Of a stretch of 29,644 nucleotides of DNA, positions 23,837 to 29,285 are shown piece after piece. This DNA is from a virus. The translations under genes were made by a program, and so were the position numbers. Location: IMG/VR virus record IMGVR_UViG_3300025141_007219, positions 1 to 29,644 of that record; one strand, written 5' to 3'. Position 1 is the stretch's first letter. Every line of letters begins with the position of its first letter. Under the pieces are notes generated by a model, which saw only the letters and a program-made list of their open reading frames with translations, did no database searches and was not told the origin of the DNA.

Positions 23837-24321
23837 TGTCTGACGCAGTGTTTGGCCCGTCTGGGCGCATCATTCTCCAAGACCTGAACGTCGCTTTGTC
23901 GTCCAACTTCAAAGAGATGCCGAAGCATCGGCCAATGTCGAAGTTCGTTCAGGAGGTCGAGGAGTATCGACAGTGGATCGTTGAACTTCTCAAACAGGAG
24001 TACGTCATCCTTTGCACGGCTCGTTCGGTTATCTATCAGGACATGACGCTGGAACGGATCAAGACCTTGACGGGTTGGGAGCCGAACGAGGTGTGCTTCA
24101 ACCCGTGGGAGGACCCGTCCGGCAAGGGTGCCTTGCGGGCGCATCGTGCCAAGCAGAAATATTTGAAGGAGATCATCATGCCGAAGCACGGTAAGGATCC
24201 GGCGCTGTACTTCGCTATCGAGTCAAACAAGTTCTCTCGCAACATGTACCGCATCGAAGGAGTCGAGTGCAGGGACGCGAACCGCGACGACTCGGATCCT
24301 TGGAAGACCCTGCTCGCATAG
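23836..24321 (+). CDS. HAD-like phosphatase (polynucleotide-kinase-phosphatase-like fold)
   Basis: The 161-aa product has the outline of a small HAD-superfamily phosphatase: a hydrophobic strand ending at Asp16 (IILQDLN), a helix, then the strand-loop VILCTARS near residue 58-64 (motif II Thr/Ser), Lys residues near 105-115, and a final strand with AIESNKFSRNMYRIEGV (about 127-143), in the place of the HAD metal-binding motif. The usual DxD first motif reads D-x-N and the final acidic pair reads E-S-N, so activity could be altered or lost. Similar folds form the 3'-phosphatase domain of phage polynucleotide kinases. It has its own leaderless promoter between the ParB-methyltransferase and CmoA-like genes. 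Confidence 0.55.
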   Translation: MSDAVFGPSGRIILQDLNVALSSNFKEMPKHRPMSKFVQEVEEYRQWIVELLKQEYVILCTARSVIYQDMTLERIKTLTGWEPNEVCFNPWEDPSGKGALRAHRAKQKYLKEIIMPKHGKDPALYFAIESNKFSRNMYRIEGVECRDANRDDSDPWKTLLA

Positions 24322-24331
24322 ATAGAGGGCC

Positions 24332-24344
24332 TACACTTGGCCTA
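24332..24344 (+). promoter_or_regulatory. Leaderless -10 element for the CmoA-like and terminase genes
   Basis: TACACT at 24332-24337 lies exactly 6 nt before ATG 24344 with no ribosome binding site. Because the CmoA-like gene overlaps the small terminase gene, this promoter probably also drives the packaging genes. Confidence 0.55.
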
Positions 24345-25099
24345 TGCGTGACGAGGTAGAACCAGAGGGGCCATGGGAGTTCGACGAGAGTGTCGCCGCA
24401 TCATTCGACGACATGCTGGAGCGCAGCATCCCCGACTACCGCAAGATGCGGGCCGCCGTGAACGCCATCGCTATCCCGTCTCTGTCGTTGCAGATGCGCC
24501 CGCCAGCGTTTGTTGGCCCGAACAAGGTCGAGGTGGATTCCGTCCTCGACGCTGGTTGTTCGAATGGTCTAGCGCTGCGGGGGCTTGACAAGTACGCGAC
24601 CGAGCATGGTCACACCATTGAGCGTCTGGTTGGGATTGACGTGTCGGCGCCGATGTTGGAGCGGGCGCGGCGGGTTAGCGACGATCGGTATGACATCAGG
24701 TACCACGACTTGCGGGACCATTTGCCCTTCCACGGCGGGGAGTTTGATGTTGTACTCTGTGTGTTGACTCTCCAGTTCACGCCGATGGTTCACCGCAACA
24801 GAATCATCGACGAGTTCCATCGGGTACTCCGGCCCGGTGGCCGCCTGATCCTCGTGGAGAAGATCATTGGAGCGACAAGCAGGTTGGATCAAGACATGAT
24901 TGCCATCTACCACGACCATAAGAGGGACATGGGCTACACCGAGGAACAAATCGAACGGAAACGACTCAGCCTCGAAGGTGTCCTCGATCCGTTGCTCGCG
25001 TGCTGGAACGAGAACATTCTTCACTCAGCACGCTTCGACGAGGTGGACTGTTTCTGGCGTTGGATGAATTTCGCTGGATGGGTGGCGGTGAAGCCATGA
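24344..25099 (+). CDS. CmoA-like carboxy-SAM synthase/methyltransferase
   Basis: The 251-aa product closely follows the CmoA plan. The N-terminal FDESVAASFDDMLERSIPDY (residues about 14-33) matches the CmoA opening pattern F-D-x-x-V-A...D-M...R-S-x-P-x-Y. DAGCSNG at residue 69 is SAM motif I and GIDVSAPM near 98 is motif II. TLQF near residue 143 and EFHRVLRPGGRLILVEK also match. YHDHKRDMGYTEEQIERKR near 189-207 and the final WRWMNFAGWVAVK correspond to the CmoA C-terminal half. CmoA converts SAM and prephenate to carboxy-SAM for tRNA modification. No CmoB-like gene is seen here. Its stop overlaps the terminase small-subunit ATG by 4 bp. An ordinary class I methyltransferase remains possible. 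Confidence 0.8.
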   Translation: MRDEVEPEGPWEFDESVAASFDDMLERSIPDYRKMRAAVNAIAIPSLSLQMRPPAFVGPNKVEVDSVLDAGCSNGLALRGLDKYATEHGHTIERLVGIDVSAPMLERARRVSDDRYDIRYHDLRDHLPFHGGEFDVVLCVLTLQFTPMVHRNRIIDEFHRVLRPGGRLILVEKIIGATSRLDQDMIAIYHDHKRDMGYTEEQIERKRLSLEGVLDPLLACWNENILHSARFDEVDCFWRWMNFAGWVAVKP

Positions 25100-25779
25100 C
25101 TACCCACAAGGAGAGAAAGCCGACGCAGGTCAAGGAGTGGAGGCCGAAGCCCGGTGTCCAACTCCACAAGTCGCATTCGTCGCGGGAGACGATCATCAAA
25201 CTCGTTGCCGCAGGCAATTACCGCAAGTCTGCTTACGAAGCGGCGGGCGTATCCAAGTATTCCTATTACCAGTGGACGAAGTTGGGTGCCATAGCGTTGG
25301 AGAAGCGTGCCGATGGTGAGGAATTGACTCCGACGGAGGAAGAACTCGCTTGGTTCGTTGAAGAGATCGAAAAGGCGGACGCTACGGCGGAGGCTGCCCT
25401 TGTTGCACGTTGGTACACCGAAGCAGTCGATGGGGATTGGCGGGCCGCTGAACGGTTCCTCGCTAAGAGGGTTCCTGAACGGTGGGGTGATCCTGCGACC
25501 CGGTTGGAGATTTCAGGTCCGGCGGGTGGCCCTGTGCAGCAGTTGAGCGCCACGGTCAACGTGACCGCAGAGATCGACGCTGAACGGCAGCGGAAGGTTC
25601 TCGAAGCGCTTGTATCCGCAGGCGATATACCGAAGGAAGTACTCGACGCATGGGACGACTCAGATGACGACTCGCACACAGTTATCGACCTTGATGGAGT
25701 GGAAGAAGCCGTGCAACCTGCTGTTGCCGCACTCCCCTCACCCGAAGCAGCAAGCGTTCTTGACGTGGACGACAACTAG
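25096..25779 (+). CDS. Terminase small subunit
   Basis: ATG 25096 overlaps the CmoA-like stop (ATGA). The 227-aa product has the small terminase layout. There is a basic N-terminal arm and a helix-turn-helix near residues 35-60 (VAAGNYRKSAYEAAGVSKYSY). A central helical region follows with EKADATAEAALVARWYTEAV and WRAAERFLAKRVPERWGDP (about 92-140), then an acidic C-terminal tail rich in Asp, Glu and Val. It would recognise the packaging site and assemble with the large subunit, whose gene starts inside its 3' end. The frame is also open upstream of 25096, but that part lies within the preceding gene. Confidence 0.88.
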   Translation: MTTHKERKPTQVKEWRPKPGVQLHKSHSSRETIIKLVAAGNYRKSAYEAAGVSKYSYYQWTKLGAIALEKRADGEELTPTEEELAWFVEEIEKADATAEAALVARWYTEAVDGDWRAAERFLAKRVPERWGDPATRLEISGPAGGPVQQLSATVNVTAEIDAERQRKVLEALVSAGDIPKEVLDAWDDSDDDSHTVIDLDGVEEAVQPAVAALPSPEAASVLDVDDN

Positions 25780-26986
25780 GGAAGCCCTATTCGGGGGGGC
25801 TGCTGGCGGAGGCAAATCGGATGCCCTCCTCATGGCGGCGCTTCAGTATGTGTGTGTTCCCGGTTACAGCGCTCTGCTTCTTCGTCAGACGTTCCCGCAG
25901 TTGTCTGGCCCTGATGGGTTCATCGACCGCACACATGAGTGGTTGAAGGATCAGGGCGCTGACTACAACGTCACCAACAAGCGATGGACGTTCAACTCTG
26001 GGGCGACACTCACACTCGGTCACTGTGAGCGGGACGAGGACCGGTACAACTTCCAGTCGTTCGCTTACCAGTTCGTCGGCGTGGACGAGTTGACGCAGTG
26101 GTCGACTGACAAGGTGTACCTGTACATCGGGTTCTCTCGTGTCCGTAAAATTACTGCACACGAAACGATTTCTCGGTGTCCTCATTGCGGCATGTCTGTC
26201 GCCGACGTTCCGTTGCGGATCAGGGCAGCCACCAACCCCGGTGGTCGAGGCAACGACTGGTGTTATGAGCGGTTCCTGTTGAACAGGGTCGGCGATCGTA
26301 AGTTCATGCCGTCGTTCATCACGGACAATCCGTCGTTGGATCAGGGGGCTTACATCGAGAGTCTCGCTGAGTTGGATGCTGTGGAGCGTGCCCGCTTGTT
26401 GGAGGGGAATTGGGAGGTCGCTGAGAAGGGCGGCATGTTTGAGCAGGACTGGTTTGACACGGTTGATTATCCACCCGAGGGGATGAAGCGGGTCAGGTTC
26501 TGGGATTTGGCTGCGACTGCTGCAACGAAGGGTAAGAACCCTGACTGGACGGTTGGCGCTTTGGTGGGAATCGAGGAGGGCCGCTATTACGTTCTCGATG
26601 TTCAGCGGATGCGTGGTACTCCTGCGGAAGTTGAGCGCCTCATTGTCAAGACTGCTGAACAGGATGGCACAAAGATAGACATCCGTATGGAACAGGAACC
26701 CGGTTCTGGTGGTGTGAACACGATCGACCATTATGCCCGCAGGGTGCTTGTCGGGTATCCGTTCAAGGGCATCCGGTCGACTGGCTCCAAGGTGGAGCGT
26801 GCCCGTGTGGCGTCGTCGGCGGCTGAGATGGGGAATGTGCGGTTGGTGCGTGGCCGGTGGAACAAGGCGTTCATTGACGAGTTGGTGCAGTTCCCGGCGG
26901 GCGGTCATGACGATCAGGTCGATGCTTTGTCTGGTGCGGTGGGAATCCTTGTGGAGAACAAGGCAAGGGTTAGGATCATCGTGTGA
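25694..26986 (+). CDS. Terminase large subunit
   Basis: This is the DNA-packaging motor ATPase and nuclease. Using ATG 25694 (430 aa), residues 35-43 hold the Walker A motif GGAAGGGKS and VGVDE near residue 128 is Walker B. A CPHC motif near 165 lies in the ATPase insertion. RFWDLA near 269 begins the nuclease domain, with MEQEPGSGG and the late acidic motif GGHDDQVDAL near 404. The start is unclear: ATG 25664 is also in frame, and no strong ribosome binding site precedes either. At either start the gene overlaps the small subunit by 86 bp or more, a long overlap even for a phage. It overlaps the next gene by 4 bp (GTGA). Confidence 0.95.
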   Translation: MEWKKPCNLLLPHSPHPKQQAFLTWTTTREALFGGAAGGGKSDALLMAALQYVCVPGYSALLLRQTFPQLSGPDGFIDRTHEWLKDQGADYNVTNKRWTFNSGATLTLGHCERDEDRYNFQSFAYQFVGVDELTQWSTDKVYLYIGFSRVRKITAHETISRCPHCGMSVADVPLRIRAATNPGGRGNDWCYERFLLNRVGDRKFMPSFITDNPSLDQGAYIESLAELDAVERARLLEGNWEVAEKGGMFEQDWFDTVDYPPEGMKRVRFWDLAATAATKGKNPDWTVGALVGIEEGRYYVLDVQRMRGTPAEVERLIVKTAEQDGTKIDIRMEQEPGSGGVNTIDHYARRVLVGYPFKGIRSTGSKVERARVASSAAEMGNVRLVRGRWNKAFIDELVQFPAGGHDDQVDALSGAVGILVENKARVRIIV

Positions 26987-27420
26987 ATCCGTTTGAAACG
27001 CAGCGCCGTATGGGCAAGGCAGCGATGTTGGCTGACGCGGCAGAGGATCAGTGGGTGTCAGCGGAGAAGTTCTTGGCGGAGTGGCCGAGGCGGAACAAGT
27101 GGTGTGAGCAGGTGGGGATCAAGCCTGCGTCGAAGGAGACATGGGAGATGGCCGCGGAGTTGCTGTCTGCTCGTGAAAAGCATGTGGGGCTGGGTGGTCT
27201 TAATGATCCTCGGGTGGTGCAGCGTCTGGCGGCGATGGCTGTCCGGTTGACGGAGACTTTGGCCCGTGGCGACATTGCTTCGGATGAGGTTGAGTCGTTG
27301 TCGAGGGCGGATCGGCGTCAGGCTGCTCGTTTGGCGAAGGCGGACAACGACGGGTTGGTGTTTGATCTGGCTCAGAAGTTCATGGAGTTCCGAGAGGAAC
27401 ATCGTCTTAAGGAGGTGTGA
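26983..27420 (+). CDS. Hypothetical protein after the terminase (145 aa)
   Basis: GTG 26983 overlaps the large terminase stop by 4 bp. The protein is helical and strongly charged, rich in Arg, Lys, Glu, Ala and Leu, with several Trp residues in the first third (EDQWVSAEKFLAEWPRRNKW). A central segment (LLSAREKHVGLGGLNDPRV) is followed by a long helix ending in a basic/acidic tail. No family is recognised. Its 3' end contains the AAGGAGGTG ribosome binding site of the next gene. A packaging or portal-associated role is possible from position only. Confidence 0.75.
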   Translation: MNPFETQRRMGKAAMLADAAEDQWVSAEKFLAEWPRRNKWCEQVGIKPASKETWEMAAELLSAREKHVGLGGLNDPRVVQRLAAMAVRLTETLARGDIASDEVESLSRADRRQAARLAKADNDGLVFDLAQKFMEFREEHRLKEV

Positions 27421-27956
27421 TGGGCCACGTCTGGCAGACGGTGGACATTTGGACACCGCAGCAGTGTGAGTTTGTCAAGGAAACAGCGCTGGAGGGGCCA
27501 GCACATGGGGCGGGGGTTCAGCAGGACGGCGTCCGTGGCCCACGACCAGACATTCGTTCAGCGACTCGTTGGTTTGTTGATGGTCGGCATCATCCCCTGA
27601 TCGTTGAGAGTGTTTGGGATGCTGTGAGACGCCACAACGTATGGGGTTTCGACATTGAAGTGCTGCCCGGTATCGAGGTGATCCGGTACGAACCCGGCGA
27701 CTTTTACAAATCTCACACTGACTGGGGGGGAACGTGGACGAACAGGAAACTTACGGTCTCGATCCAATTGTCTGATCCCGGCGATTACGACGGCGGGCAG
27801 GTGGGGTTACATGTCGGTCCAGAGGATGACTTTGCTGAAACTCGGCAGGGTTGGATGACGATGTGGCCGTCGTGGACTTTGCATTCTGTGGCCCCGGTTA
27901 CCGAGGGGGCACGTTGGGCTGCCGTCGGTTGGGTGTTGGGGCCGCTGTTTCGTTAG
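27420..27956 (+). CDS. 2-oxoglutarate/Fe(II)-dependent oxygenase (prolyl hydroxylase-like)
   Basis: The 178-aa product carries the complete metal/cosubstrate triad: His99 and Asp101 in YKSHTDWGG, His155 in TLHSVAPV, and Arg165 ten residues later for 2-oxoglutarate binding. The surrounding RKLTVSIQLSDPGDYDGGQ and WPSWTLHSVAPVTEG are typical of the PKHD/prolyl 4-hydroxylase branch. ATG 27420 is chosen over GTG 27417 because AAGGAGG lies at a workable distance. It is the last + strand gene before the minus-strand cassette; its TAG overlaps the TAA of the opposing gene. The substrate is unknown: a virion protein, a nucleotide or a nucleic acid base are all possible. Confidence 0.88.
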   Translation: MGHVWQTVDIWTPQQCEFVKETALEGPAHGAGVQQDGVRGPRPDIRSATRWFVDGRHHPLIVESVWDAVRRHNVWGFDIEVLPGIEVIRYEPGDFYKSHTDWGGTWTNRKLTVSIQLSDPGDYDGGQVGLHVGPEDDFAETRQGWMTMWPSWTLHSVAPVTEGARWAAVGWVLGPLFR

Positions 27957-28168
27957 GGAAGGTCCCAGCCGCGGGCTTTGTATAGGCCTTCGCGGGTCCA
28001 TGTGTCAGCGAAGTCGCCTGATGTCCAAACCCTTTTCTTTGGGGTTTTCGCTAGGTCAGCGACCCGCTTTTCTTCCTTGCGGCGTTTGACGTTGGTGCTG
28101 CGTGCTTCGCGACAGTCGGCGCATCGGCAGCCCTTGATGTATGACCCTTCGGAACCTGTGCAGTTCAC
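27953..28168 (-). CDS. Small Cys-rich, possibly zinc-binding protein (71 aa)
   Basis: GTG 28168 overlaps the upstream stop on this strand by 4 bp (GTGA). The first 20 residues hold four Cys at 3, 14, 16 and 19 (MNC..., GCRCADCRE), followed by a Lys/Arg/Glu-rich helix (RRKEEKRVADLAKTPKKR) and a C-terminal segment with Trp (TWTREGLYKARGWDLP). The Cys pattern resembles small zinc ribbon or HNH-like proteins in actinophages, but no His-Asn-His motif is visible. The long upstream extension of this frame belongs to other genes. It is the last gene of the minus-strand cassette. Confidence 0.65.
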   Translation of the reverse strand: MNCTGSEGSYIKGCRCADCREARSTNVKRRKEEKRVADLAKTPKKRVWTSGDFADTWTREGLYKARGWDLP

Positions 28169-28284
28169 TGGCGGTGGTGCCCTCGGGTTTCGTATAGATC
28201 CGCAACGATGAACGCCAACAGTAGCAGGGTGGTTAGTGCGATTAGGGCACAGAGGGACCCGGCGACTATTTGCCAAGCGTTCAC
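28165..28284 (-). CDS. Small single-span membrane protein (39 aa)
   Basis: GTG 28284 overlaps the upstream TGA (28281-28283) by 4 bp. The reading frame is GTG AAC GCT TGG..., encoding a protein with one strong hydrophobic segment at residues 6-28, rich in Leu, Ala, Ile and Val, followed by DLYETRGHHRQ. Its stop at 28165-28167 overlaps the next gene's GTG by 4 bp. It is too short for usual ORF cut-offs, but both junctions fit the same overlap rule as the rest of the cassette, which is strong support. A small membrane regulator, holin-like or toxin-like role is possible and unproven. Confidence 0.65.
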   Translation of the reverse strand: MNAWQIVAGSLCALIALTTLLLLAFIVADLYETRGHHRQ

Positions 28285-28517
28285 CGTGCGAGCAGGTCTG
28301 CCACGTCACCCGCTTGTGTGGCGAGGTCTTCCATTCCGTGTTGTTCGAATGAAGCAACCATGGAGTTGAGCAGGTTGCAGATCTGGTCGACTGTTGAGAT
28401 GGGGACTTCCACTGATGGGATCTTGGGATGTTTGGGGTTCATGTAGGCGGGTGTGAACGTGGAAGATTCCAGCCCTGATCGGCCTGTTGGGGACGGGGGC
28501 GGGAACTTGAGGCTCAT
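28281..28517 (-). CDS. Small hypothetical protein (78 aa)
   Basis: ATG 28517 overlaps the upstream stop by 4 bp. The first 45 residues are Pro/Ser/Thr-rich and probably flexible; the second half is helical with Met, Asn and Asp residues (STVDQICNLLNSMVASFEQHGMEDLATQ). No family is recognised. The end (ADLLAR) overlaps the start of the small membrane protein gene. It is probably co-translated with its neighbours on the minus strand. Confidence 0.7.
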   Translation of the reverse strand: MSLKFPPPSPTGRSGLESSTFTPAYMNPKHPKIPSVEVPISTVDQICNLLNSMVASFEQHGMEDLATQAGDVADLLAR

Positions 28518-28879
28518 GCTGTGACCTTGTGCTTTTTGATTGTCCAGACGGAAGCCGTGGAACTGATCTCGCCAGTCACTCGATGCCTATGCAATGTACC
28601 GATACATAGTTCGTCGGTGTGGGGGTAGTCGATGTTGATGGGCCAGCCATGCCAACAAATAATGGCGGCTCCTTCTTCTGCGCCGGTAACAGCGAACTCG
28701 GGGATGGAACCCCATTGTTTAGCGGCGTATTGTCCGAACACGGCAGCAGTGCTGGTATCCGCGTCGGGTAGGGGAATCAAGACTGCAACATCGAGGGCTG
28801 TCTTGACTCCGAAGACGGAATCTTGGGTCAGGCCGTAGACCCTGAGGGCGCTTTCTGGCCCGTCGATCGTGTACCTCAT
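28514..28879 (-). CDS. Hypothetical protein, first gene of the minus-strand cassette (121 aa)
   Basis: ATG 28879 has a strong ribosome binding site (GGAGG, about 9 nt upstream). The product has alternating beta-strand and helix-like segments with one Cys-His-Trp stretch (IICWHGWPINIDYPHTDELCIG near residues 76-97). No known domain is recognised. It opens a four-gene operon that runs against the rest of the window, and its upstream region (28880-28928) is shared with the divergent + strand gene. Confidence 0.75.
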   Translation of the reverse strand: MRYTIDGPESALRVYGLTQDSVFGVKTALDVAVLIPLPDADTSTAAVFGQYAAKQWGSIPEFAVTGAEEGAAIICWHGWPINIDYPHTDELCIGTLHRHRVTGEISSTASVWTIKKHKVTA

Positions 28880-28928
28880 CTAACCGGTTCCTCCATATAG
28901 GGGGCCTTTCCCATAATGTACACGGGAA
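28880..28928. promoter_or_regulatory. Divergent promoter region
   Basis: About 50 bp separate the minus-strand cassette from the + strand gene. CATAAT at 28912-28917 and the overlapping TAATGT at 28914-28919 are -10-like on the + strand. On the minus strand, ACATTA-type and TATATG-type sequences could serve the cassette. A palindrome AACCGGTT lies at 28882-28889. Assignment is tentative. Confidence 0.35.
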
Positions 28929-29255
28929 TTGGAAGAAAAAGGTGGAAGGCATGTCTCTCTATTCGAATCGGTGTGGGATGATGGTCAACCGTGGAAGGAT
29001 CACCCGCCTGTGAAGAATGCCAATGTCCAAGATGTCCGTGCCCATGCGACTGCCACTGTTGCGTCGTCGACCCCAGCGTTTACCGATGATGCCGAAACCC
29101 GGCAAGCGATCGAAGCGTTCCTGATCCTGTTGGAGCGGGTCGAAACACGGCTCGAAACACACACCCTTCCGCCGGTTCCAGCAGTGGTTTCTACCGTGTC
29201 GCCGCTGCTATCTCAGTACCCAGTGTTGCCTCCAAGGTTCCGCCCTTCACCGTGA
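28929..29255 (+). CDS. Hypothetical protein, start probably disrupted
   Basis: The frame runs to TGA 29253-29255 and, from TTG 28929, gives 108 aa. The first part of the natural sequence seems to be SLFESVWDDG, followed by an Ala/Thr-rich linker, a helix near residues 58-78 (RQAIEAFLILLERVETRLE), and a Pro-rich end. ATG 28951, which has an excellent AAGGTGG site 6 nt upstream, is in another frame and ends after 20 codons. Removing one CT from the TCTCTC run just after it would join it to this frame as MSLFESVWDDG. So this is either a gene with a TTG start or one carrying a 2-nt frameshift. Function unknown. Confidence 0.55.
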   Translation: MEEKGGRHVSLFESVWDDGQPWKDHPPVKNANVQDVRAHATATVASSTPAFTDDAETRQAIEAFLILLERVETRLETHTLPPVPAVVSTVSPLLSQYPVLPPRFRPSP

Positions 29256-29265
29256 CGTAGGTCAC
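29252..29265. promoter_or_regulatory. Inverted repeat upstream of the gene at 29285 (operator-like)
   Basis: GTGAC at 29252-29256 and GTCAC at 29261-29265 are perfect inverted repeats separated by 4 bp. They cover the place where a -35 box would lie for the TAATCT at 29273-29278. This arrangement fits a binding site for a dimeric regulator. Confidence 0.4.
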
Positions 29266-29272
29266 AGTCGAC

Positions 29273-29285
29273 TAATCTGGGCCGA
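29273..29285 (+). promoter_or_regulatory. Leaderless -10 element for the gene at 29285
   Basis: TAATCT at 29273-29278 lies exactly 6 nt before ATG 29285 and there is no ribosome binding site. It repeats the spacing seen at five other genes in the window. Confidence 0.55.

Noticed and set aside
25787-26908. 373-codon minus-strand frame over the large terminase
   Set aside because: It is antisense to unmistakable terminase motifs and has no coding-like features.
27420-27956. TET/JBP-type DNA base oxygenase
   Set aside because: The motif context (HTDWGG, LQLSDP-like strand, WTLHSV) fits the prolyl-hydroxylase/PKHD branch better, so a specific base-oxidising function is not claimed as annotation.
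27978-28211. 77-codon + strand frame within the minus-strand cassette
   Set aside because: It lies over two small minus-strand genes whose 4-bp overlaps and Cys/membrane patterns are more convincing. It has no ribosome binding site.
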